From: Nocardioides daedukensis
GTDB lineage: Bacteria; Actinomycetota; Actinomycetes; Propionibacteriales; Nocardioidaceae
NCBI RefSeq assembly: GCF_013408415.1
Contig: NZ_JACCAA010000001.1
Span: forward strand, 1,054,001 to 1,118,000
DNA length: 64,000 nucleotides
Direction of reading: 5' to 3'
Positions 24,201 to 32,329 of this stretch are shown one piece after another. Every line of letters begins with the position of its first letter. Positions within the stretch are counted from its first letter, which is position 1. Made by a program: the position numbers and the translations under genes. The notes beneath the pieces were generated by a model. That model searched no databases. It saw only the letters and a program-made list of their open reading frames with translations, and was not told where the DNA came from.

Positions 24201-24232
24201 GGCCACTATCACGAGCCACCGACAGGATCGGC

Positions 24233-24892
24233 CTACAACCGCAACCCCAGGTCAGGCTCCGCGCCGTCCGGGTAGCCAATCTCGGCGATCTTCCAATCGC
24301 CGTTGGTGATCGTCACATCCACCAACCAGCGTTGCTGCTCTCCCTCGAATTCGAAGAGTTCGTCGTCTGCGGACTTGCGGGCCCGCCCAGCGCTGACCTG
24401 GATCGTCACGTCATATCGAATCCCAGCGGACTCCGTCGTGCCGAGCATCTCGATCGAGGTCACGGTGTGTGCTTGTCCGTCAGTTTTCTGGGTGCCGCCG
24501 GCGGCATGGAACTCCTCGATAGCGCCCACCGTCGCGGCGCAGGCGAGGCACCCGGGATCTGCCATCAATTTCAGCTTTGTGGTGTCTCCTGTATGGCCGG
24601 CCACCCCGCTCTCGATGAAATAGGCGGTGACGAAGGCGGCGCCGCTTACCTCGCTGGCTCGATGAGTGCCCGGAGAAATGCCCGGCATGCGCGAGTCATC
24701 GTGATTCGACGGCAGCGCATCGGTCCCCAACAACCGCCACTTCGAATCCTCGTCGTCTGCGCAGCCAGTCATTGACACCGCCATCATCGTTGCGACGATG
24801 GGGGCGGCACACCACCGGCGCACCTTCCCCATCGACACACACTGAATGACAGTCGCAGCGAGCCCAACGAAACCTTGTCCGACTGAAGTCAT
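24233..24892 (-). CDS. DUF6318-family lipoprotein, copy A (double signal region)
   Basis: 219 residues if it starts at ATG 24892, which has AGGA 7 bases upstream; 199 residues if it starts at ATG 24832. The second start gives an ideal lipoprotein signal (MGKVRRW, hydrophobic core, lipobox VSMTGC). The first adds 20 residues that match the start of copies B and C (TSVGQGFVGLA against KSVRHGLVGLA). So a copied leader and signal start appear to have been joined in front of a gene with its own signal. The domain has 'AYFIESGVAGHTGDTTKLKL', the conserved CxxC (GCLACA) and a C-terminal 'WLVDVTITNGDWKIAEIG'. DUF6318 proteins are extracytoplasmic with unknown function; the name is from recognition of the CxxC/TGDT pattern. 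Confidence 0.75.
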   Translation of the reverse strand: MTSVGQGFVGLAATVIQCVSMGKVRRWCAAPIVATMMAVSMTGCADDEDSKWRLLGTDALPSNHDDSRMPGISPGTHRASEVSGAAFVTAYFIESGVAGHTGDTTKLKLMADPGCLACAATVGAIEEFHAAGGTQKTDGQAHTVTSIEMLGTTESAGIRYDVTIQVSAGRARKSADDELFEFEGEQQRWLVDVTITNGDWKIAEIGYPDGAEPDLGLRL

Positions 24893-25020
24893 CTGATCGT
24901 CCTCTTCCCGAGATGACGCCGGAACGTCGGCGTCTCGCAGCAGCGTAGGAGGATCCGCACTCCCCCGGGACGCCTCAGCGGCTTCCTGTGGATAACTCGG
25001 GAGACGACCTCCAAGCTCCC
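24891..25020 (-). repeat. Duplicated leader, copy A (~130 bp)
   Basis: This segment matches 25661-25790, with about eight differences over the first ~110 bases by hand alignment. It covers the region just before the start of DUF6318 copy A, including a GGGAAGAGGA ribosome-binding region and probably the promoter. Inside it GACGCCG (24915-24921) pairs with CGGCGTC (24928-24934). Beyond about 25000 the similarity fades. Confidence 0.8.
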
Positions 25021-25107
25021 CGCTCACTCATTTCCACTCCGCTGCCTCGGACGGAGAAGGCGCACATACCCAAGAGCCGACAAGCATTAAGACTACGGCG
25101 GCCCCTT

Positions 25108-25653
25108 TCACTGGGCCGTCACCTGACTTATCCGCCACTTGCCCTGATCCTTGACCAAGACAAACTCCCAATGCCGATTGACGGCCTCGAAATTCTTGAG
25201 TGGGGCCCCAGCTTTCAAAGTCATCTTCGCAGCGGAACTGCGAACTGTGCACTCGACGCGCGTTTTGCCATCTGGTCCTTCGACTGCCGGCTGCATGCCG
25301 ACGATCTTGTGTGCGTCCCCCTCGGGGACGATCTCCCCGCCGCTTTTGTAGATGTCCTCAAGGTCCTTGGCAAAGAACTCGCAAAACTCACAGTCCTTCA
25401 GGCTTAGCCGTCGCAGTCTGGCTGTGTCACCGGACGTCGTGGCGTCCGAGTACAGGGAGATCCACAGCCTGCTGAAGGTAGCGGGGGTGATCTCGTCCGC
25501 CGGTCGATCTTCCGGTAGTGCGGCCGCGTTCGGGGATGACGCCGACGCCGACGGACTCGGCGAGCCGGGCTCGTCGGTCTTCGAGTCCTTGTCCCCGCAC
25601 GCCGCAAGCACCAACAAGGACAGGCATGCGAGTCCGACAAGTCCGTGTCGCAC
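25108..25653 (-). CDS. DUF6318-family lipoprotein, copy B (ATG lost to ATT)
   Basis: 181 residues from GTG 25653. The lipobox LVLAAC puts the Cys at about residue 19, followed by a Ser/Pro/Asp-rich linker. The domain has 'LWISLYSDATTSGDTARLRR', the CxxC (DCEFCEF) and 'FVLVKDQGKWRISQVTAQ'. At the place where paralogue C starts with ATG-AAA-TCA-GTG, this copy has ATT-AAA-TCA-GTG (ATT at 25660-25662). The ribosome-binding site is spaced for the lost ATG and is 17 bases from the GTG. Translation is therefore probably weak, or starts at the rare codon ATT. The rest of the frame is intact, so I do not call it a pseudogene. Confidence 0.75.
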   Translation of the reverse strand: MRHGLVGLACLSLLVLAACGDKDSKTDEPGSPSPSASASSPNAAALPEDRPADEITPATFSRLWISLYSDATTSGDTARLRRLSLKDCEFCEFFAKDLEDIYKSGGEIVPEGDAHKIVGMQPAVEGPDGKTRVECTVRSSAAKMTLKAGAPLKNFEAVNRHWEFVLVKDQGKWRISQVTAQ

Positions 25654-25660
25654 TGATTTA

Positions 25661-25790
25661 ATCTGACCGTCCTCTTCCCGAGATGGCGCCGGAACGTCGG
25701 CGCCTCGAACCAGCGTAGGAGGATCTGCACTCCCCCGGGACGCCTCGGCGGCTTCCTGTGGATAGCTCGGAGACAGCCTCAAAGCTCTCC
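25661..25790 (-). repeat. Duplicated leader, copy B (~130 bp)
   Basis: The partner of 24891-25020. The internal hairpin is kept by paired changes: GGCGCCG (25685-25691) with CGGCGCC (25698-25704), against GACGCCG/CGGCGTC in copy A, so an A-T pair became G-C. A shorter third copy lies upstream of DUF6318 copy C (about 27161-27205), but there the right arm of the hairpin is not kept. Confidence 0.8.
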
Positions 25791-25826
25791 GATTGCTCAC
25801 GCTCGGAACGGGCTACGGGCGTCGAG

Positions 25827-26609
25827 TCAGCCGCCAGAGGTGAGCACCGGGACCGCTTCGCGGACACGAAGTGGCGCGCCCGGGCCAGTCGTTGTGACAG
25901 TGCCATCGACTGTCTGCCAGGGACCGCCGTCGACGCTGTACTGGGCGCCCCAGACCACATTCACGCTCGGACTCAATTTCTTGACCGGCTTGAGGTACTT
26001 GTAGGACACGTAGTCCGACTTCGAACGGCTCCTGTCGTAGGTAACACCCGGAGTGGTCGTCGTGAACGACTCCCCGTCACCCGTGTTCCAGATGAACTGA
26101 GTCGGGCTGATCTTGAGTGTCACATCGCGACCGATCAACGTGATCGATTCTTCGTATGGCGCGGCGTCAGTCCGGAACAAGGTGTCCATGTTTACCAACG
26201 TCACTCCGCCCGGCGGCTGAATAACGATCTGCGACTTCGGGATCGTCAGAGTTTGGAAAGCTCGGCGAACCAGGACCGAAGTACTGGGACCGCTCGCAGA
26301 TTCACACTCCCCGAAGTATTCGATTCGACTCGGGTCACTCAGTGACGCGTATGGGTGGAGGCAGATCGCTTCGAGTAACCCTAGTTCGTACCCGGTCCCT
26401 TGCTTTTCTGCGGCTGTGAGAGGTCTCCATTTGGCCGCGGGTTCCTCACGGCAATCTTCGACCTGTTCCACACCGATTTTGAGACCTTTGTGAACAACAG
26501 CGGACGTAGTCCAACTCGACCGGGGGCAACCTTCCAACGCTCCTGCCGAGGTGTTCAAGGAGGTGGTCCAGGAGCAGATAGCCAACATCAGAACGACAAA
26601 GATCCTCAT
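25827..26609 (-). CDS. Exported protein, PKD-like, unknown
   Basis: 260 residues from ATG 26609, which overlaps the stop of DUF6318 copy C by ATGA. An N-terminal signal peptide (MRIFVVLMLAICSW..., cleavage near 'TSAGA-LEG') has no lipobox, so it is probably secreted. The middle has 'IVIQPPGGVTLVNMDTLFRT' and, later, 'FIWNTGDGESFTTTTPG' followed by VTYDRS, which looks like the WxxGDG...T..PG..Y strand of PKD domains. The end has 'VVWGAQYSVDGGPWQTVDG'. The family is seen next to DUF6318 lipoproteins in related genomes, as far as I recall. Codon and base use are less GC-rich than in the flanking core genes. Role unknown; coupling suggests it works with copy C. Confidence 0.7.
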   Translation of the reverse strand: MRIFVVLMLAICSWTTSLNTSAGALEGCPRSSWTTSAVVHKGLKIGVEQVEDCREEPAAKWRPLTAAEKQGTGYELGLLEAICLHPYASLSDPSRIEYFGECESASGPSTSVLVRRAFQTLTIPKSQIVIQPPGGVTLVNMDTLFRTDAAPYEESITLIGRDVTLKISPTQFIWNTGDGESFTTTTPGVTYDRSRSKSDYVSYKYLKPVKKLSPSVNVVWGAQYSVDGGPWQTVDGTVTTTGPGAPLRVREAVPVLTSGG

Positions 26610-27163
26610 GGCGTGAAACCTGCTTCCTGAACACGCCACTTTCCATTGACTACCTTAAGCTCGAAGTCCCACCAGGTATCTACCGCCTCAAAGGGAATTT
26701 TTTTGGCGCCCCGTTTAGGCAACGTCACGCCCGCAGCCGACTTCACTCGCAGCTGGAGGAGCAGATGATTGTCCGAATACTCTTCAGATCGCCTGTAATC
26801 GGTGACTTCATTAGTCACCCCGTTTGCGGTGATGCTCCCACCAGCCCCGTATACGTCCTCCGCCTGCTCGGCGAGTGCCTGACAGGTTTTGCACTGGGGC
26901 GAGCTCATGGCACGCATTTGACGCGTGTCCCCTGTATCGGTCGCCACGCTGTAGGCGTCGATCCAAAGAGCAGCGAAGGCTTCGGGCTTCACCTCATCTG
27001 CTGGAAGATCAGCAGGTTCTTGACTCGGGGACGAGCTTTCCGACCCCGAAGTTGAAGCACTGGGCGTCGGCTCATCCGACTTCGAGTCGCCATCCCCGCA
27101 GGCAGCCAGCAACACCAGCGGTACGCACGCGAGTCCGACAAGTCCGTGTCGCACTGATTTCAT
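26606..27163 (-). CDS. DUF6318-family lipoprotein, copy C
   Basis: 185 residues from ATG 27163 (GAAGAGGA 8 bases upstream; open frame to 27268 not used). The signal is MKSVRHGLVGLACVPLVLLAAC with the lipid Cys at residue 22, then a Ser/Thr/Pro/Glu linker of about 30 residues. The DUF6318 domain shows 'LWIDAYSVATDTGDTRQMRA', CxxC (PQCKTCQ) and 'WWDFELKVVNGKWRVQEAG'. The N-terminal 13 residues equal those of copy B, so B and C are recent relatives. The stop overlaps the PKD-like gene's start. It is likely the parent copy, because its start codon is intact. Confidence 0.82.
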   Translation of the reverse strand: MKSVRHGLVGLACVPLVLLAACGDGDSKSDEPTPSASTSGSESSSPSQEPADLPADEVKPEAFAALWIDAYSVATDTGDTRQMRAMSSPQCKTCQALAEQAEDVYGAGGSITANGVTNEVTDYRRSEEYSDNHLLLQLRVKSAAGVTLPKRGAKKIPFEAVDTWWDFELKVVNGKWRVQEAGFTP

Positions 27164-27277
27164 CTGACCGTCCTCTTCCCCGAGATGACGCCGGAACGGT
27201 GACGCCGGGCAACACAATAGGCCGATCATTGCTACCCCGAACAGCCCTGAGAGTCGGCTTGTGGACAACTCCGACGG

Positions 27278-28414
27278 TCAGCATCGTGCGAGCTCAGTCA
27301 GTCGCCAACCGTCCCGACCGGTGCTCACGAACCCCAGGTCGAGGAGAATCCTCAGCGTCTCTTCCACCGTCTTCACGCTGAGGCCGGCGACGCGCGCAAT
27401 CGACTCGGGACCGACTTCCTGGGCGGCCGGAACTGCGTCCAGCACCTGCGCCTCTCGTTGGCTCAACCGATCTCGCGGCTGCTCGGGGGCCCGCGGCTCG
27501 AGGAGCAGATGGTCGCCCGAGATGCCGATGAGCTCGAGCACGTCCTCTCCCCTGGTGACCAGGGTGGCCGCCCCAGTGCGGATCAGCTGGTGCACACCTG
27601 CCGATGTCTCACTCGTCACCGGCCCGGGAACTCCCATCAACGGCCTGCTCAACCGAGTCGTCCAGTTCGCTGTGCTCAGCGCACCTGACCTGATCGCCGC
27701 CTCCACGACCACGGTGCCCATCGACAACCCGGCGATGATCCGGTTCCTCGACAGGAACCGGTGGCGCATCGGCGAACACCCCAACGCAAGTTCGGAGACC
27801 ACAGCCCCGTGCTCGCCGATCCAACGAATCATGTTCTGGTGTGCGGCTGGATAGACGCGGTCGAGACCGCACGCCAACACGGCAACGGTCTGTCCCTCGA
27901 CCGCAAGCGCGCCGCGATGCGCACCCTGATCAATGCCATAGGCCGCCCCGGACACCACACAGTTGCCGTTGCTGGCCAACGTCGCGCTGATCTCCCCCGC
28001 CACGTCGACGCCGTACAACGTGGATGAGCGAGACCCGACCACCGCTACGGAGCGTCTGAGCTCATTGAGCCGCAGCGGCCCCTTGACCCACAGTCCGAGG
28101 GGCGCCCCCGAGCTCTCCATCCCGGGCTCGCACTCGTCCAACTGATCAAGCCAGACAGGCCATTCGTCGTCACCGGGGATCACGAAGCGAATGCCCCTGC
28201 GTTCCGACCGGTCCAGCTCAGCCTCGGCGTCGAGCCCGTTCAGTCGCTCGGCGATGTTGTCCTTCAGCCCGTCCAACTGACCCTGGCCCAACAAGGCATC
28301 GCGAAACCTGACCGCTCCCATCGTCTTGACGAAGTCGAACATCTTCCGATCCCCTGGCTCGAACAGTCGGCCGAGCGCCACGCGCGCGATCCGCTCGTCA
28401 TCTCGTCCGCTCAT
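27278..28414 (-). CDS. dprA: DNA-processing protein DprA
   Basis: 378 residues from ATG 28414, overlapping the comM stop by ATGA. DprA loads RecA on incoming single-stranded DNA in transformation. The Rossmann-like core has 'RSVAVVGSRSSTLYGVDVA', 'VSGAAYGIDQGAHRGAL' and 'HRFLSRNRIIAGLSMGTVVV', all family signatures. A C-terminal winged helix ('VGPESIARVAGLSVKTVEET') matches the DprA WH domain. The N-terminal ~100 residues are the SAM-like region. It forms an operon with comM and yraN, as in most actinobacteria; its presence does not prove natural competence. Confidence 0.93.
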   Translation of the reverse strand: MSGRDDERIARVALGRLFEPGDRKMFDFVKTMGAVRFRDALLGQGQLDGLKDNIAERLNGLDAEAELDRSERRGIRFVIPGDDEWPVWLDQLDECEPGMESSGAPLGLWVKGPLRLNELRRSVAVVGSRSSTLYGVDVAGEISATLASNGNCVVSGAAYGIDQGAHRGALAVEGQTVAVLACGLDRVYPAAHQNMIRWIGEHGAVVSELALGCSPMRHRFLSRNRIIAGLSMGTVVVEAAIRSGALSTANWTTRLSRPLMGVPGPVTSETSAGVHQLIRTGAATLVTRGEDVLELIGISGDHLLLEPRAPEQPRDRLSQREAQVLDAVPAAQEVGPESIARVAGLSVKTVEETLRILLDLGFVSTGRDGWRLTELARC

Positions 28415-30009
28415 GAGGCCCTCCGCTGCACACAGTCGGCAGGCAGGGCCTCCCCCGTGCGCAATCTCAACGCCACATCGAACTCGACTAGGCCGGGTTG
28501 GTCCGAACCAAACAGGTCCGCCACCGTCCACGCGAGTCGATGCACACTCGTCGCCCCGCGACGCGTCAGCTTCCCGCCATAGATCGCCTCGTCGAGCGCA
28601 TCCAAGGCGGCATCAGTCAGCGGCCATTCCTCGCGCAGCCGCGAACCCGGAGCCTGACCGTTGACCCGCCACTGCTGGCCGGCGTACCGATTGAGCTGAA
28701 TCCTTCTCGCGGCTCCCACGCGTTCGCGGACGGTCGTGGACGACTCCGGCCGATTGAACCTGTCGTTGGCCTCGTGCTTCGCGACCGGCTTCACGTGGCG
28801 GGTGATGTCGATGCGATCCATCACCGGACCATCGAGCTTGCGTCGATAGTCACGACGGCGCACCTCACCGCAGGTGCAGAACTGTCCCGAGGTCGGATCT
28901 GCGGTGTAGTTGCCGCACGGGCAGGGATTCGCCGCGAGCACGAACATCGCCCGTGCGGGATAGGTCGCGGTCTCCTCGCCGCGAGCGATCGTCACTTCCC
29001 CAGACTCAAGAGGCTGCCGCAGCGACTCCACGATGTCGTTGTTGAACAGCGGGAACTCATCCAGGAACAGGACCCCGTGGTGAGCCCTACTCAACTCCCC
29101 CGGTCGGACCTTGCCGGTGCCGCCACCGAGCAGGCTGACCCGGGTCGAGCTGTGGTGCGGCGCGAAGAACGGTCGGGAGGTGACCAGCTCATCACCGATG
29201 TCCAGCACCCCTGAGAGCGAGCAGATCGCCGTGAGCTCCAGCGCTTCATCCACGTCGAGATCCGGAAGGATCCCGGGAATGCGCTCGGCCAGCGACGTCT
29301 TGCCAGCACCCTTGGGCCCGCTCAGCATCAGGTGATGACCGCCGGCCGCCGCAACCTCTAACGCGAAGCGCGCGTCTGCCATCCCGACCAGGTCACTCAT
29401 GTCGACCTCCGCCAACCGGGACTCGCCCCGCCAGGTCAGCAGGTTGCCAGACGTACTGGTGTCCACCGGCGGCGCCTCGGGCACCTCGACTCCCCGTAGC
29501 TCGGCGATCACCTGAGCCAGCGACCGGAACCCGAAGACACTCATCCCCGGAACCATCGCGGCCTCACGTGCTTGTGGCTCTGGCACGAACACCCGGCTGA
29601 ACCCTCGCGCCGAGGCAGCCAGGGTCATGGCCAGCACGCCCGGGACGGTCCGGAGCCGACCGTCGAGGGTGAGCTCGCCGAGCATGACCGTCCCCTCGAG
29701 CGACTCGCGCAGGATCTTCTTCTTGTCGGCGGCAGCGAGCACCGCCGCGGCGATGGCCAGGTCGAAGTGAGTGCCGCGCTTGGGCAGGTCAGCCGGTGAG
29801 AGCAGGATCGTGACGCGTCGGGTGGCCGGCCATTCGAAGCCGCTGTTCGTGATGGCCGTGCGGATCCGGTCCTTGGCCTCGTTGACCGAGGCGTCCGGCC
29901 GACCGACGAGGCTGGTGACGACCACACCGGGCGACACATCCACCTGTACGTCGATCATGTGGCCGATAGCTCCTTGCAGCGCAACACAGTGGGAGGTTGC
30001 GACGGGCAT
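28411..30009 (-). CDS. comM: YifB/ComM-family Mg-chelatase-like AAA+ ATPase
   Basis: 532 residues from ATG 30009, sharing one base with the yraN stop (TGATG). The N-terminal part is an LonC-like S5 fold domain ('HMIDVQVDVSPGVVVTSLVG', 'ILLSPADLPKRGTHFDLAIA'). The AAA+ core has Walker A GPKGAGKTS, Walker B 'GVLFLDEFPLF' and the zinc-like segment 'NPCPCGNYT...CTCGEV'. The C-terminus has the Mg_chelatase_C helical domain ('REEWPLTDAALDALDEAIYG'). ComM helps branch migration during integration of foreign DNA. Length and order are normal. Part of yraN-comM-dprA. Confidence 0.93.
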   Translation of the reverse strand: MPVATSHCVALQGAIGHMIDVQVDVSPGVVVTSLVGRPDASVNEAKDRIRTAITNSGFEWPATRRVTILLSPADLPKRGTHFDLAIAAAVLAAADKKKILRESLEGTVMLGELTLDGRLRTVPGVLAMTLAASARGFSRVFVPEPQAREAAMVPGMSVFGFRSLAQVIAELRGVEVPEAPPVDTSTSGNLLTWRGESRLAEVDMSDLVGMADARFALEVAAAGGHHLMLSGPKGAGKTSLAERIPGILPDLDVDEALELTAICSLSGVLDIGDELVTSRPFFAPHHSSTRVSLLGGGTGKVRPGELSRAHHGVLFLDEFPLFNNDIVESLRQPLESGEVTIARGEETATYPARAMFVLAANPCPCGNYTADPTSGQFCTCGEVRRRDYRRKLDGPVMDRIDITRHVKPVAKHEANDRFNRPESSTTVRERVGAARRIQLNRYAGQQWRVNGQAPGSRLREEWPLTDAALDALDEAIYGGKLTRRGATSVHRLAWTVADLFGSDQPGLVEFDVALRLRTGEALPADCVQRRAS

Positions 30010-30377
30010 CAGCCCACCCCCGCGACGTGTTCGATGTGCGGTGTGCCGACCGAGGGCGCGATCACGCCCACCATGTCGAGACGGATGTCCTGAACCCGCA
30101 CGCCGTTCGTGCTCAGCCACTGAGCAGCGAGGCGCTTGAGCCGTCCGATCTTGGTCAGGCTGATCGCTTCGAACGGAGTCCCGTACGTCGTGGTGCGACG
30201 CGTCTTCACCTCGCAGATGACCAGGGTGCGGCCATCCCGAAGGATCAGATCGATCTCTCCATCACGACAGCGCCAGTTGTGATCGAGCAGCACCATGCCC
30301 TTCTGGACCAGGTAGCGCGCTGCCAGTGCTTCGCCGTAGGCACCGAGTGCCTGCTTCTGTTGTGCCGTGGATCCCAT
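30009..30377 (-). CDS. UPF0102 family protein YraN
   Basis: 122 residues. It has the UPF0102 endonuclease-like fold (restriction-endonuclease type): 'GAYGEALAARYLVQKGMVLL', then DGEIDLILRD with the catalytic-like Asp, and 'TLVICEVKTRRTTTYGTPFE' with the Glu-x-Lys pair. So the residues of a PD-(D/E)xK nuclease are present. Activity is not established for the family. It is the first gene of the comM-dprA operon. Confidence 0.9.
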   Translation of the reverse strand: MGSTAQQKQALGAYGEALAARYLVQKGMVLLDHNWRCRDGEIDLILRDGRTLVICEVKTRRTTTYGTPFEAISLTKIGRLKRLAAQWLSTNGVRVQDIRLDMVGVIAPSVGTPHIEHVAGVG

Positions 30378-30490
30378 GTCCTTGACCTCCTGGAGGCAAG
30401 GATCGTCGGGATCGACGACGGGTCAGGCGAGCTCGACGGGTGCCTGTGGAGAACCCGGATCGTGCAAGGTGCTGTGGACGAAAAGTGGGC

Positions 30491-32329
30491 TCAGCCGCGC
30501 AGCGCGGGGTAGCCGCACGAGGGAACCCGAAGGGCAGAGACCCGCGCACCCGAGACATCGATGCCGAGGGTGGACAAGATCGTGTTGAGGAGTCCTGTGC
30601 TCAACCCACTGAGCAACGGGTTCAGAACCCCCGTCAGCACGTTGAGTAGGGGCTGGACGAACCCACCCAAGTTGATGGTCCCGTAGTCGTCCGAACTGCC
30701 GATCTTGATGCTGAAGTCACTCGTGTTGAGTTGCCGGATCGTGGGAAGCCCAATCGAGCCGGCACCGAAGAGGGCAGCCGTGTCGTAATCACCATCGTCT
30801 TCGATTTCCAGAGTGTGCTCGGTCCAGTCTGGTTGCTGACCCTGCGTAGAGAGCGTGATCGGACCACCGATGGAGAAGACATTCTCGTCGGGCCCCCAAT
30901 CGACACTGCTCCATGGCGTGAGAATCGATGATCTCGTCTTGACTCTCTGGACGATGGCTGCCTTGACCCGCGCAACCAAGGTCAGCGAGACCAACTGTCC
31001 TCCGGCTGCCCGAAAGTGAATGGTCCGCCTGTCTCCGTCGCACTCTGCCCCCGTGAACTGTGCACGTGCGGGCGCAACCTTCAGCTCCAGATCAAAGCCG
31101 ACGTCGGTAACGAGGCGGGGTTCGACCCTCCGGTAGGACAATCCACTGAACAGGTCGCCCAGACCGCTGATGAGTCCATTGACCAAGTCAGTCAAGGCGT
31201 TGCTCGGTGGCAGCAGATTCGCCGACAGTTTGATTCCGACCTGCGAGGTTTCAATGACGGGATTCGATGCGGACCGGCGCTGGCCGCAACCGACTTGGGG
31301 CTTTTGGATCACGTGTGCAGACGCGTTGATCGACGCCAGGTTCCCCGGGAGATTGATTGGAACGTTCAGCGCCAAGCCGTTCTCACCGTTGGCAGCGACG
31401 ATCGATGCGCCCACAATGTCGAAGAGATTGACCTTGGTGTCCAGTCCGGAGCCGCTGCCGGTGCCCAGGGCCACCAGATCGCTCAGCGCGATCTGCATGC
31501 CGCCGACCTTGGGCTCGAGGAACTCGAGGACCTGGATCGCGGCAGTCTGCGACTGCGTCAGAACGTCCGTGCCGATGACATCGAAGAGCCCGGCCAGGCT
31601 CACCTTGGTGTCCGCCGCCTGTCCCAGGGTCACACCGTCGACCTCGGCGTTGATCAGGCTCAGCAACGAGATGTCGACGTCGGCCAGGCTCGCCCCCTGC
31701 GCCGCTGACAGGCCGACCTTCGTCCCGAGGAGGTTCAGCAAGGGTCCGAGGGCACCGTCATTGAGGTTCGCGTCCGCGACGTAGGAACTGACTCGCAGGC
31801 ACGTCTGGTCCGAGGCTTCGGAGTACGCCGTCGCCTGCGAAGCGCCCCCGTCAGCGAAGACCGGGAAGAAATAGTCGATGGTCGTGCGCGCAATGACTCG
31901 CACGTGCGTGGCCGGCTTGGACCCGCTGTTGGAGAAGACACCGTCGGCATAGATGCCGGGCGTCGCGCAGATCTGGTTCCCGGAGACCGCGTGGTCGTCG
32001 GCCGTGCACGGGATCACCGTCAACGGCTCACCGACGGATGAGTTGTCGTTGCGGTTCAGGCTGTCGGCCAAGGCGTCGTTCCACGTCGAGCCGCCCAACT
32101 GGCCGGTCGTCTTGCCGTCGAGCTTCCGCGCCATGTCCATCGAGACGATGTCCGCGATTGCCTGCATGTCGCGCTTCGCGACCCGCTGATAGCCGATGTC
32201 GACGGCCAGGCTGCAGACACCGACCAGGACCACCGTCAGCAAGCCGACCATGACCGCAACTGCGCCGGACTCGTCCCGGTCACGACCCCGAGGAACAAGA
32301 AGGTTGCGCACCGCTCGGCGCCACCGCAT
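30491..32329 (-). CDS. TadG-like exported protein, Flp-pilus type
   Basis: 612 residues. The N-terminal helix region is typical of TadE/TadG: 'DESGAVAVMVGLLTVVLVG' then VCSLAVDIGYQRVAKRDMQAIAD. The rest is extracytoplasmic, about 560 residues, with runs of Leu/Asp/Thr/Gly-rich repeats in the middle ('SLINAEVDGVTLGQAADTKV' and similar) and six or so cysteines. No VWA motif is seen. The start overlaps the TadE-like stop (TGATG). No other tad genes (tadA, tadZ, tadB/C, flp) are nearby; a second locus may supply them. Likely a surface or pilus-associated protein; function not known. Confidence 0.75.
   Translation of the reverse strand: MRWRRAVRNLLVPRGRDRDESGAVAVMVGLLTVVLVGVCSLAVDIGYQRVAKRDMQAIADIVSMDMARKLDGKTTGQLGGSTWNDALADSLNRNDNSSVGEPLTVIPCTADDHAVSGNQICATPGIYADGVFSNSGSKPATHVRVIARTTIDYFFPVFADGGASQATAYSEASDQTCLRVSSYVADANLNDGALGPLLNLLGTKVGLSAAQGASLADVDISLLSLINAEVDGVTLGQAADTKVSLAGLFDVIGTDVLTQSQTAAIQVLEFLEPKVGGMQIALSDLVALGTGSGSGLDTKVNLFDIVGASIVAANGENGLALNVPINLPGNLASINASAHVIQKPQVGCGQRRSASNPVIETSQVGIKLSANLLPPSNALTDLVNGLISGLGDLFSGLSYRRVEPRLVTDVGFDLELKVAPARAQFTGAECDGDRRTIHFRAAGGQLVSLTLVARVKAAIVQRVKTRSSILTPWSSVDWGPDENVFSIGGPITLSTQGQQPDWTEHTLEIEDDGDYDTAALFGAGSIGLPTIRQLNTSDFSIKIGSSDDYGTINLGGFVQPLLNVLTGVLNPLLSGLSTGLLNTILSTLGIDVSGARVSALRVPSCGYPALRG

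Noticed and set aside
25108..25653. Copy B of DUF6318 as a pseudogene
   Set aside because: Only the start codon is altered; the frame, lipobox, CxxC and C-terminus are intact, and a GTG or ATT start may be used.
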